From a virus, in the IMG/VR virus record IMGVR_UViG_3300046387_000063, positions 1 to 44,824 of that record: a stretch of DNA of 44,824 bases; one strand, given 5' to 3'. Under the pieces are notes generated by a model. The model did no database searches, was not told the DNA's origin, and saw only the letters and a list, made by a program, of their open reading frames with translations. Made by a program: the position numbers and the translations under genes. Position 1 is the stretch's first letter. Each line of letters begins with the position of its first letter. This document shows, piece after piece, positions 33,410-40,918 of this stretch.

Positions 33410-34075
33410 ATGGGTTATACATTAAAATTAATATCAGAACATATTGACCATGCTACTGATTATCTAATCGAACAAGATGAAAAGTCTGGTAAGAAAAACT
33501 ATAAGATAAAAGGTATTTTCATGCAGGCTGATATTAAAAATCGTAATGGTCGTATGTACCCAAAAGAAATACTTATGAAAGAAGTAAATCGTTACAATAA
33601 AGAATATGTAAGTGAGAATCGTGCATTTGGAGAGTTAGGACACCCAGACGGGCCTACTGTTAATCTTGAAAGAGCATCTCACATGATTACTTCTTTACAA
33701 CCAGAAGGTAATAATTTTATCGGAGAAGCAAAGATACTTTCAACCCCTATGGGTGAGATTGTAAAGTCTTTGATGGATGATGGTGCTAAATTAGGAGTAT
33801 CATCTAGAGGCATGGGAAGTTTAGACCAGAAAAATGGTGCAAACGTAGTGAGAAAAGACTTTTACCTTGCAACTGCAGCTGATATTGTTGCAGACCCATC
33901 TGCTCCCAACGCATTTGTTGAGGGTATTATGGAGGGTAAAGAGTGGATTTGGAACAACGGATTAATACAAGAAGCCGAAGTTCAACAAATCAAAGATAAC
34001 ATAGAAGAAAATCACAGAACTAATAATTCTGCAGCGGATAGTTTAGAGTTCGCTAGATTTCTTCAAAAGTTATAA
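33410..34075 (+). CDS. gp21: Prohead protease gp21
   Basis: 221 aa (T4 gp21 is 212), the serine protease that processes scaffold and capsid proteins after prohead assembly. The herpesvirus-assemblin-like fold's key segments are visible: FGELGHPDG with the catalytic His 78, LGVSSRGMG with Ser 131/132, and ADIVADPSAP (Asp 158 or 162). KGIFMQADIKNRNGRMYPKE near residue 34 is the standard opening. The C-terminal ~40 residues are acidic. It is the last gene of the portal unit; a late octamer follows for gene 22. Confidence 0.95.
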   Translation: MGYTLKLISEHIDHATDYLIEQDEKSGKKNYKIKGIFMQADIKNRNGRMYPKEILMKEVNRYNKEYVSENRAFGELGHPDGPTVNLERASHMITSLQPEGNNFIGEAKILSTPMGEIVKSLMDDGAKLGVSSRGMGSLDQKNGANVVRKDFYLATAADIVADPSAPNAFVEGIMEGKEWIWNNGLIQEAEVQQIKDNIEENHRTNNSAADSLEFARFLQKL

Positions 34076-34077
34076 TT

Positions 34078-34085
34078 TATAAATA
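34078..34085 (+). promoter_or_regulatory. T4-type late promoter for gene 22 (TATAAATA)
   Basis: An exact octamer in the 44-nt gap between genes 21 and 22, 34 nt before the ATG. An AATAAGGAGAAAA ribosome site follows. Confidence 0.8.
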
Positions 34086-34119
34086 ACTTGTATAAACATT
34101 TAATAAGGAGAAAATCCCC

Positions 34120-35403
34120 ATGGCAAATGAATTAGATAAAACCATTGAGGAATTAGAAGCAGAAGTACTTAGTGAATTGGAAGAAGCTAATGGTGCAGAT
34201 GCTCCTATGAAATCAGCTGGTAAAGCCGACCCTATGGACAAATCAGAAGCTGAAGTCCAAGACACAGGAAACCCTGTTGTTAAACCAGATCAAAAAGATG
34301 CACCATCTAAAAAGACTGTTGCAAAAGCAAAAGAAATCGGTGGAGATGCACAACAAAAGGGCGAGGGTAAACCAGACTCTATGGATACAGGCAATGATGG
34401 CATGAAAAAGGTTGCAAAACCTCTCGCTGCTGGATTTGAAGCAGAAGGTGAAGAAGTCATTTCTGAAATGGAAAAAATGGAAATGATGAAAAAAGAAATG
34501 GCAAAAATGACTAAATCAGAAATGGCTGCCAAAATGCAAGAAATGATGAAAGGTGCTAAGAAAGAGCAACTTATGGCAATGTATAATGGTATGCAAAAAG
34601 AAATGTCACACGAAGAAATGTCACCAGAGGACAAAGAGAAAAAAGAATCTGTTGAAAATCGTTTGAAGTCTATTGATGTATCTGAGCACGTCAACGCATT
34701 AATGAATGGTGAGGGTGACCTTTCCGAAGAATTTAAGAGAAAAGCTGCAACTGTGTTTGAAGCTGCTGTTAAATCAAAAGTTCGTTCTGAAGTAGAAAGA
34801 ATGGAAGACGAATATAAATCTGAACTGGAAGAAAATATAAACGCAACTAAGGATGAGTTAACTGAAAAGGTTGATTCATACATGAATTATGTTGTTGAAG
34901 AATGGATGAAAGAGAACGAGTTAGCAATCGAAAGAGGCCTAAAAGGTGAGATTGCAGAAGACTTTATCTCTGGTTTAAAACAATTGTTTGAAGACCACTA
35001 TGTTGATGTTCCAGATGAAAAATATGATGTGTTAGAAGCACAATCAGAAAAGATTTCAGAACTAGAAGGTAGAATTAATGAGATGATGGAAGAGCAAATC
35101 CAGACAAAAACTCAAAATGCTACTCTAGTAAAGGAACAGGTAATGTCAGAACTATCTTCAGACCTTGCCGAAACAGAGATTGAAAAGTTTAAGTCACTTA
35201 TCGAAGATGTAGATTTTACTAACGAAGAATCTTATCGTGAGAAACTTGGTACTTTAAAGGAAAGTTATTTCCCAAAGAGTGCTCCAGTTGTGACTGAAGC
35301 AATTGATGATGTAGAAACTGGTATCGCACAGGACATTGACACTTCCGACTCAATGGCTGCATATATGTCCGCTATTGGTCGAACAGTTAATAGTGCAAAA
35401 TAA
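34120..35403 (+). CDS. gp22: Prohead scaffold protein gp22
   Basis: 427 aa, well above T4 gp22 (269 aa). It is the main core scaffold, later degraded by gp21. The protein is very acidic/basic and helical. Residues ~30-110 are a disordered Lys/Asp/Pro/Gly-rich linker. Residues ~112-170 are strikingly Met-rich (EMEKMEMMKKEMAKM, then MAAKMQEMMKG). Residues ~180-350 match the conserved scaffold part (SEEFKRKAATVFEAAVKSKV, then VEEWMKENELAIERGLKGE), with coiled coils. Its position between protease and capsid genes, each with its own late promoter, fits high-level expression. Confidence 0.93.
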   Translation: MANELDKTIEELEAEVLSELEEANGADAPMKSAGKADPMDKSEAEVQDTGNPVVKPDQKDAPSKKTVAKAKEIGGDAQQKGEGKPDSMDTGNDGMKKVAKPLAAGFEAEGEEVISEMEKMEMMKKEMAKMTKSEMAAKMQEMMKGAKKEQLMAMYNGMQKEMSHEEMSPEDKEKKESVENRLKSIDVSEHVNALMNGEGDLSEEFKRKAATVFEAAVKSKVRSEVERMEDEYKSELEENINATKDELTEKVDSYMNYVVEEWMKENELAIERGLKGEIAEDFISGLKQLFEDHYVDVPDEKYDVLEAQSEKISELEGRINEMMEEQIQTKTQNATLVKEQVMSELSSDLAETEIEKFKSLIEDVDFTNEESYREKLGTLKESYFPKSAPVVTEAIDDVETGIAQDIDTSDSMAAYMSAIGRTVNSAK

Positions 35404-35410
35404 ACAATTT

Positions 35411-35418
35411 TATAAATA
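35411..35418 (+). promoter_or_regulatory. T4-type late promoter for gene 23 (TATAAATA)
   Basis: An exact octamer 24 nt before the capsid gene, followed by an AAAAGGAGAAAC ribosome site. Confidence 0.82.
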
Positions 35419-35442
35419 GTAGAAAATTAAAAGGAGAAACAA

Positions 35443-36783
35443 ATGTTTCAAACAGAACATCTACAAGAAAAGTGGTCGCCAGTCCTTCAACACCCTGATT
35501 TACCAGAAATCAAGGATAGTTACAGGCGTGCCGTCACTACAATCATCTTAGAGAACCAAGAGAAAGCTCTTAAAGAAGACAAGAACTTCCTTACAGAAAC
35601 TGCCCCAACATCATTTATCGGTGGTAACGCTGCACTAGATACATGGGATCCAATTTTGATCTCACTAGTAAGACGTTCTATGCCTAATCTTATCGCATAT
35701 GACATCTGTGGTGTACAACCAATGACTGGCCCAACAGGTCTTATCTTTGCAATGAGAGCAAGATTTGCATCTATGGATGGTGCAGAAGCACTTGCAGACG
35801 AGGCAATGCCTGGTAATGCAGATGCATCTAACCAAAACGCTGCTGGTACAATCGGTGGTGGAGATGTTGGTGCAACAGAAACTAACCCTGCTGTACTAAA
35901 CGACAGTCCTGCTGGAACTTATACTAGTGCAACTGGTATGACAACAGTACAAGGTGAGGCACTTGGTGACTCTGGTACAAACGCTTTCGGTGAAATGGCG
36001 TTCTCAATTGAAAAGCATACTGTTACTGCTGTAACAAGAGCTTTAAAAGCTGAGTACACTATGGAACTTGCACAAGACTTAAAAGCAATTCATGGTCTTG
36101 ATGCTGAAACAGAACTTGCAAATATCTTATCTGCTGAGATTCTTGCAGAGATTAACAGAGAAGTTGTAAGAAACATCTACGTTTCTGCCGTAAAAGGTGC
36201 TCAAGTAAATACAACTACTGCTGGTATCTTTGACTTAGACACAGACTCAAATGGTAGATGGTCAGTTGAAAAATTCAAAGGACTAATGTTTGCGATTGAG
36301 AGAGATGCTAACGCTATCGGTCAACAAACTCGTAGAGGAAAAGGTAACATGATCCTTTGTTCTGCTGATGTTGCATCTGCATTACAAATGGCTGGTGTTC
36401 TAGACTATACTCCTGCTCTAAATAACAACTTAAATGTTGACGATACTTCAACAACATTTGCTGGTGTTATGAACGGAAGATACAAAGTATATGTAGACCC
36501 ATATGCTGCTAACGTATCTGCATCACAATACTACGTTGTAGGTTATAAGGGAACTTCCCCATATGACGCTGGAATGTTCTACTGTCCATATGTACCATTG
36601 CAAATGGTTCGTGCAGTTGGTGAAAATTCATTTCAACCAAAAATTGGTTTCAAGACAAGATATGGTATCGCTGCAAACCCATTCCATACTGGAACAGTTG
36701 CTGCTGCAGCTGATGGTGCGATTTCTATCTCATCTGCTACTAACAAGTATTACAGAAAAGTTAAAGTTTCTAACCTTATGTAA
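35443..36783 (+). CDS. gp23: Major capsid protein gp23
   Basis: 446 aa HK97-fold capsid protein, the usual size for marine T4-like phages (T4 gp23 is 521). Markers are the N-terminal EKWSPVLQHPDLPEI, then AALDTWDPILISLVRRSMPN, DICGVQPMTGPTGLIFAMR and, late, an ENSFQPKIGFKTRYGI stretch. FLTE (49-52) matches the gp21 cleavage rule (Leu/Ile-x-Glu), so the mature chain may start at Thr 53. It has its own late promoter and ends 21 nt before a strong terminator, so it is set up for very high monocistronic expression. Confidence 0.97.
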   Translation: MFQTEHLQEKWSPVLQHPDLPEIKDSYRRAVTTIILENQEKALKEDKNFLTETAPTSFIGGNAALDTWDPILISLVRRSMPNLIAYDICGVQPMTGPTGLIFAMRARFASMDGAEALADEAMPGNADASNQNAAGTIGGGDVGATETNPAVLNDSPAGTYTSATGMTTVQGEALGDSGTNAFGEMAFSIEKHTVTAVTRALKAEYTMELAQDLKAIHGLDAETELANILSAEILAEINREVVRNIYVSAVKGAQVNTTTAGIFDLDTDSNGRWSVEKFKGLMFAIERDANAIGQQTRRGKGNMILCSADVASALQMAGVLDYTPALNNNLNVDDTSTTFAGVMNGRYKVYVDPYAANVSASQYYVVGYKGTSPYDAGMFYCPYVPLQMVRAVGENSFQPKIGFKTRYGIAANPFHTGTVAAAADGAISISSATNKYYRKVKVSNLM

Positions 36784-36804
36784 AATACTTAACCAACCTA
36801 AGAG

Positions 36805-36830
36805 AGAGGGGTTTATCCCCTCTTTTTTTT
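36805..36830 (+). terminator. Intrinsic terminator after the capsid gene
   Basis: AGAGGGG and CCCCTCT form a 7-bp stem around a TTTAT loop, followed by an uninterrupted run of eight T at 36823-36830. The stem could extend by a few weaker pairs. It is the only convincing intrinsic terminator in the window and lies 21 nt after the gene 23 stop. Confidence 0.92.
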
Positions 36831-36832
36831 GT

Positions 36833-36840
36833 TATAAATA
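36833..36840 (+). promoter_or_regulatory. Late promoter abutting the start codon (TATAAATA)
   Basis: An exact octamer starting 2 nt after the terminator T-run and ending 5 nt before the ATG at 36846 (TATAAATA-CTAGT-ATG). No ribosome site can fit. The 5-nt spacing equals that of the minus-strand gene at 28068. Confidence 0.65.
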
Positions 36841-36845
36841 CTAGT

Positions 36846-37430
36846 ATGACAACATTAACCTCGCCACTAAACAGACAACCAGATAAGTTGGATTATAGTA
36901 GTCCGACTCAGTTTAGGTTTATGATTAATCAACTACCAAAGGTGCAGTTCTTTACAACTGCAGCTAACATTCCAGATATATCTTTAGGTGAAGCAGTAAT
37001 ACCTACACCATATAAAGACATACCTATTATGGGAGATAAAATTACTTTTGGTAATTTAGATGTGAGTTTTATTGTTGATGAGTACTTAGAAAACTATGTA
37101 TCAATACACAACTGGTTAATAGGTATCGGTTTCCCAAAGAATAGAACACAGTTTAGTTCTTTTAGAAGTGATACCTCAAATAATCCAACATCTGCAAAAA
37201 CTGTATCTACTGACAGAGTGGGTACTGCAACAGCAGATAGAGGAATGTATTCTGATGCAACACTTACAATTCTATCAAACAAAAATAATCCTTTGGTAGA
37301 AGTTCGTTTTTCAGATTTATTTCCAGTATCTTTAAGTGCATTGAGTTATAATAATCAGGCTACAGATGTAGATTATTTGACAGCAGAGATTAGTTTTCGT
37401 TATAAATTATATGAGATAGTGACTTTATAA
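36846..37430 (+). CDS. Tail tube-fold protein (gp3/gp54/gp19-like), tail completion
   Basis: 194 aa. Segments SPTQFRFMINQLPKVQFF, ISLGEAVIPTPYKDIPIMGD, NLDVSFIVDEYLENYVSIHNW and the final LTAEISFRYKLYEI strand are typical of the tail-tube-like fold used by tube (gp19), tube initiator (gp54) and tail-completion proteins. Marine T4-like phages commonly place a gene called gp3 (tail completion and sheath stabiliser) between capsid gene and uvsY, so that name is most likely, but sequence alone does not separate the options. No Shine-Dalgarno precedes it and the late octamer ends 5 nt from the ATG. The next Met (26) lies inside the conserved QFRFMIN motif, so the upstream start is preferred. Confidence 0.85.
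   Translation: MTTLTSPLNRQPDKLDYSSPTQFRFMINQLPKVQFFTTAANIPDISLGEAVIPTPYKDIPIMGDKITFGNLDVSFIVDEYLENYVSIHNWLIGIGFPKNRTQFSSFRSDTSNNPTSAKTVSTDRVGTATADRGMYSDATLTILSNKNNPLVEVRFSDLFPVSLSALSYNNQATDVDYLTAEISFRYKLYEIVTL
37377..37406 (+). promoter_or_regulatory. Sigma70-like promoter before uvsY
   Basis: TTGACA (37377-37382), an 18-bp spacer and TATAAA (37401-37406), 34 nt before the uvsY ATG, inside the 3' end of the preceding gene. The -35 is perfect and the -10 matches 5 of 6. It would let the recombination operon be transcribed before the late phase. Confidence 0.55.
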
Positions 37431-37440
37431 GTGAGATAAA

Positions 37441-37872
37441 ATGACCCTTGATGAATTGAAGTTACAAGTCCAAAAGGACTTGAAAGTTGATGATGAACAC
37501 CTAGATACAGAATCATTAAAGAACCAAGAAATAAAAGCAACTTACCTAGACCACAAATCTAGATACGAACTTCTTTTGTATAGAGCAAAAGGAGATTACA
37601 AACGATTGTATCGTGAAAAGTGGGAATATTATGGTGGTAAGGCTGATGCAAAAGTATATGCATCTAAACCATTTGACCTCAAAGTATTAAAGACAGACTT
37701 ATCAGTATATATTACATCTGATGAAGAAGTTATAGATGCAGAGAATAAAATTGGTTATTTAGAAACAGTTGTAGATTATATCAAAGGGGTTATCAAGTCA
37801 GTTGATAATCGTGGATGGGATATTAAAAATGCAATTGAATGGAAGAAATTTGAAGCAGGAGCATCTTACTAA
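37441..37872 (+). CDS. uvsY: Recombination mediator UvsY
   Basis: 143 aa (T4 UvsY is 137). UvsY loads the UvsX recombinase onto single-stranded DNA coated with gp32. The pattern matches: LDELKLQVQKDLKVDDEHL at the start, YLDHKSRYELLLYRAKGDYKRL, then REKWEYYGGKADAKVY, and a closing VKSVDNRGWDIKNAIEWKKFEAG. The YYGGKAD stretch corresponds to YYSGRGD of T4 UvsY. It opens a tightly overlapping five-gene operon (uvsY, two oxygenases, uvsW, unknown). Its stop overlaps the next ATG (TAATG). Confidence 0.93.
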   Translation: MTLDELKLQVQKDLKVDDEHLDTESLKNQEIKATYLDHKSRYELLLYRAKGDYKRLYREKWEYYGGKADAKVYASKPFDLKVLKTDLSVYITSDEEVIDAENKIGYLETVVDYIKGVIKSVDNRGWDIKNAIEWKKFEAGASY

Positions 37873-38369
37873 TGATAGAATTTACAGATAATTTTTTAGA
37901 AGAACATATTGCACAATTGATTGATATGCAACTAAGAGAAGTATCATGGAAATATGATTACGACTCAGTAAAGAATGGTAAAAATAAACATTGGCACGTT
38001 TTCTTAGGACATAATGTAGGAGAACTGGGAGATTTTGTTCCCATCTGGAATCAGATTAGTGATAGATATAATTATGAAATGGAAAGAGCTTATCTTAATG
38101 CACACACACATGGAATAGAACCACATATACACAGAGATGATGGGGATATGACTTTTATTTACTATCCAAGAATGGACTGGAGAATAGATTGGGGTGGTGG
38201 AACAGCAATCTATGATAACGAATTAAATAATATTACACATCATATTAACTATAAAGGTAATAGATTAATTAAGTTTCCAGCAAATCTACCACATCAAGCT
38301 CAACCAGTAAGTCGTGAATGTTACCAGTTACGAACTTGTGTTGTATTTAAAACAAAGAGAAAAAAATGA
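37872..38369 (+). CDS. 2OG-Fe(II) oxygenase (prolyl hydroxylase-like) 1
   Basis: 165 aa. The double-stranded beta-helix metal triad is visible: HRD (His 87, Asp 89) within HIHRDDGD, and His 141 in NLPHQAQP, with Arg 148 or 154 placed to hold 2-oxoglutarate. FIYYPRMDW and GGGTAIYDN, then RLIKFPANLPH, match small phage 2OG oxygenases related to prolyl 4-hydroxylase. It would use O2 and 2-oxoglutarate to hydroxylate a protein, nucleic acid or small molecule. The substrate is unknown. It overlaps uvsY (TAATG) and the next oxygenase gene (ATGA), so all are translated together. Confidence 0.85.
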   Translation: MIEFTDNFLEEHIAQLIDMQLREVSWKYDYDSVKNGKNKHWHVFLGHNVGELGDFVPIWNQISDRYNYEMERAYLNAHTHGIEPHIHRDDGDMTFIYYPRMDWRIDWGGGTAIYDNELNNITHHINYKGNRLIKFPANLPHQAQPVSRECYQLRTCVVFKTKRKK

Positions 38370-38899
38370 ACTATTCAGTAATAAATTTTCCAAATGATTT
38401 AATCCAAGATGTATTAAGAAACAAAGAAGACACCTTGACAAAAGGTAATATTAATGATGAAAGTGGATTGACAAAAAGAAACTCTAGTGTATCATGGATA
38501 AAGGATAGGACTATATGTCAAAGAGTTTTTTCTGTAATGAAAAATAAAGCAGAAGATTTCTCAAATCTTTATATCGATAATATAGAACCTTTACAATATT
38601 CTGAATACGATACAAATCAAGAATATGGGTGGCATCAAGATTTAAATAATAAACCTTATTCAGATGGTAGAATTAGAAAAATATCTTTTTCTATATTTTT
38701 AAATGATAACTTTGAGGGTGGTGAGTTTGATTTAGAAATACATGGGCCTGATGCAAAACCAAGATATATATCAGAGTGGAAACGAAGTAACGAGAACTGT
38801 ATATTATTTCATTCAGATATGTGGCACAGAGTAAGACCAGTAAAGTCTGGTATAAGAAAAAGTATAGTAGGGTGGTTATTAGGCCCAAAGGTTAGATAA
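38366..38899 (+). CDS. 2OG-Fe(II) oxygenase (PKHD-type) 2
   Basis: 177 aa. The metal site reads WHQD (His 90, Asp 92) and HSDMWHRV (His 154), and Arg 164 in SGIRKSIVGWLLGP binds 2-oxoglutarate. KISFSIFLNDNFEGGEFDLE is the typical core strand pair. It belongs to the PKHD/prolyl hydroxylase-like group common in marine T4-like phages and is clearly not a recent duplicate of the preceding oxygenase, since they share little beyond the metal motif. It starts in an ATGA overlap and ends in a TAATG overlap with uvsW. Substrate unknown. Confidence 0.88.
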   Translation: MNYSVINFPNDLIQDVLRNKEDTLTKGNINDESGLTKRNSSVSWIKDRTICQRVFSVMKNKAEDFSNLYIDNIEPLQYSEYDTNQEYGWHQDLNNKPYSDGRIRKISFSIFLNDNFEGGEFDLEIHGPDAKPRYISEWKRSNENCILFHSDMWHRVRPVKSGIRKSIVGWLLGPKVR

Positions 38900-40350
38900 T
38901 GAAAATCTCAAAAGTTAATGAGGTCTATTTAGAGTTAGAGGTAGACGAAGATGTTTCTAGGGAATTATCTGATTATTTTACTTTTGAAGTGCCTGGTGCA
39001 AAGTTTATGCCACAATATCGTAATCGTATGTGGGATGGAAAGATACGATTGTTCTCACCAAGAAATGGTAGAATATATGTTGGACTTTTGCCTTACATAA
39101 AAGAATACTGTACAAAAAAATCAATTGAATATATAATAGAAAAAGGAGTAGAAAATGACAGGAATGTTCCTTGTGAGAGCGTTAGAGATTTCGCAGAGTC
39201 CTTACGACCCAAGAGCAGGGGAAACCCCATACAATTTCGTGATTACCAAATTGATGCAATCTGGCATGCTATACAGTCAAATCGTTGTCTTCTTTTGTCT
39301 CCTACTGCTTCAGGTAAATCACTCATAATCTATACACTTGTTAGGTATTATAACCTAATGAACCTCAAGACACTTATACTTGTACCTACTACATCATTAG
39401 TCGAACAGATGTATTCTGATTTTATTGACTATGGGTGGGAGGACAAATATATCCACAGAGTATATGCTGGTATGGACAAAGGTTCTAAAAAACCTGTAGT
39501 GATATCGACATGGCAATCTATTTACAAACTACATAGACCTTACTTTGCACAATATGGTTGCATTATAGGAGATGAAGCTCATCTATTTAAAGCAAAATCT
39601 CTGACTGACATTATGGCGAAATCAGGGGAAGTCAGGTACAGGTTTGGATTAACTGGAACACTTGATGGCACACAAACACATAGACTTGTACTTGAGGGTC
39701 TATTCGGTCAAGTTAAGAAGATTATTTCAACGAAGGAGTTAATTGACAGGGGAACTCTTGCAAAATTAGAGATTGATTGTATAGTACTTAAACATACAGA
39801 AGAAGAAGCCAAGAGAGTAAGATATTATAGATATGCAGAAGAAATAAACTATCTGGTTTCACACGCTAAAAGAAATAAGTTTATAGAAAAGTTATGTGCT
39901 AATCTAAAAGGAAATACATTATTACTTTTTCAATTGGTTGAAAAACATGGAGTTTTATTGTATAATGAAATAAAAACACTTGACAGAAAAGTATTCTTTG
40001 TGTATGGTGGAACGACCACAGAAGCTAGGGAGAAGATTCGTGCAATTACAGAAAAAGAAAAAGATGCGATTATCGTTGCATCATATGGTACGTTCTCTAC
40101 TGGTATTAACATTAGGGCTATCAATAATATCGTGTTCGCAAGTCCATCAAAAAGTAGAATACGAGTGCTACAGTCGATTGGTAGAGGACTACGACAAAGC
40201 GAAGATAAAACAAAAGTTAAATTATTTGATGTGTCGGATAACATTTCCTACAAGTCTAGACAAAATTTTACCTACAGACATTTTTTACAACGACTAAATA
40301 TCTATAAGGAAGAACAATTTAAATACGAAATCAATAGGATAAATCTATGA
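38899..40350 (+). CDS. uvsW: Recombination helicase UvsW
   Basis: 483 aa superfamily 2 helicase (T4 UvsW is about 500). It unwinds R-loops and branched DNA and helps switch replication from origin-driven to recombination-driven. Motifs in order are the N-terminal FEVPGAKFMPQYRNRMWDGKI domain, RDYQIDA (Q-like, near 114), Walker A SPTASGKS (134-141), DEAH (225-228), LTGTL (251-255) and a late QSIGRGLRQ motif VI. TTTEAREKIRAI and YGTFSTGINIRAINN precede motif VI. It overlaps both neighbours by 1 and 4 nt. Confidence 0.95.
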   Translation: MKISKVNEVYLELEVDEDVSRELSDYFTFEVPGAKFMPQYRNRMWDGKIRLFSPRNGRIYVGLLPYIKEYCTKKSIEYIIEKGVENDRNVPCESVRDFAESLRPKSRGNPIQFRDYQIDAIWHAIQSNRCLLLSPTASGKSLIIYTLVRYYNLMNLKTLILVPTTSLVEQMYSDFIDYGWEDKYIHRVYAGMDKGSKKPVVISTWQSIYKLHRPYFAQYGCIIGDEAHLFKAKSLTDIMAKSGEVRYRFGLTGTLDGTQTHRLVLEGLFGQVKKIISTKELIDRGTLAKLEIDCIVLKHTEEEAKRVRYYRYAEEINYLVSHAKRNKFIEKLCANLKGNTLLLFQLVEKHGVLLYNEIKTLDRKVFFVYGGTTTEAREKIRAITEKEKDAIIVASYGTFSTGINIRAINNIVFASPSKSRIRVLQSIGRGLRQSEDKTKVKLFDVSDNISYKSRQNFTYRHFLQRLNIYKEEQFKYEINRINL

Positions 40351-40781
40351 GTACTCAAGTAATAAAATTATCGAATGGTGAAGATATAGTTTGTCGAGTT
40401 CATAAAAGTAAAAATTCAATTGAAACAAATAAATTAAAAGTAAGTTCACCATTAAAAATGGATACAGTAACAAAAGAAACTGACAGAGGTTTTGTAGACT
40501 CTTTAGCTCTAACTAGATGGATTCAACCTTATTCAGATGAAAATGTCTTTGACATTGAAAGACAATCTATAGTTATAATGACACCAGCAAGTGTTGGATT
40601 GTCCAGATACTATGAATATGTTCTTGATAATTTAGGTCAATCCAAATTACAAAAAATAGTTCCCACTAAAAAAGAATTACAAAAAATTGAAGAAGAAGAA
40701 ATAGATTTAGAAGATGAGATATTCTCAGCTGAAGATTTGCAAGAAATACTTAGTAAATTTACTAAAAAGACTATACATTAG
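40347..40781 (+). CDS. Conserved-type protein between uvsW and 55, possibly Sm-like
   Basis: 144 aa. The N-terminal ~70 residues (VIKLSNGEDIVCRVHKSKN, then LKVSSPLKMDTV) are beta-rich and recall small Sm/Hfq-like barrels. The middle ALTRWIQPYSDENVFDIE and VIMTPASVGLSRYYEYVLD segments are typical of a protein found at this spot in marine T4-like phages. The C-terminal 35 residues are acidic and helical. It starts in an ATGA overlap with uvsW. The RNA-binding idea is inference; a small replication or recombination accessory is equally possible. Confidence 0.72.
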   Translation: MSTQVIKLSNGEDIVCRVHKSKNSIETNKLKVSSPLKMDTVTKETDRGFVDSLALTRWIQPYSDENVFDIERQSIVIMTPASVGLSRYYEYVLDNLGQSKLQKIVPTKKELQKIEEEEIDLEDEIFSAEDLQEILSKFTKKTIH

Positions 40782-40860
40782 ATATTATTCTGATGAGTCA
40801 CAATAGTGATTATACACGATTTTCAGAAAGAGTCAACCCCAAAATATATTTAATTCTATC

Positions 40861-40889
40861 TTGACAAAAGTATCAAAATTGTATATAAT
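40861..40889 (+). promoter_or_regulatory. Consensus sigma70 promoter before gene 55
   Basis: TTGACA (40861-40866), exactly 17 bp, then TATAAT (40884-40889). Both hexamers are perfect. It sits in the only sizeable intergenic gap of the right half (40782-40918), 29 nt before the gene 55 ATG. It should be read by host RNA polymerase early in infection. Confidence 0.88.
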
Positions 40890-40918
40890 GAGTACAATAT
40901 GTTTAAAAAGGAATCCCT

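Noticed and set aside
38468-38495. TTGACA-16-TATCAT inside the second oxygenase gene as a uvsW promoter
   Set aside because: Short spacer, imperfect -10, about 400 nt upstream of uvsW and inside a fully overlapping operon. Less convincing than the promoters at 37377 and 40861.
40790-40846. CTGATGA followed at a distance by GAAA, resembling a hammerhead ribozyme core
   Set aside because: The stem II that should join the two core elements does not end next to GAAA, the conserved G-C closing pair is missing, and no flanking stems I and III are evident.
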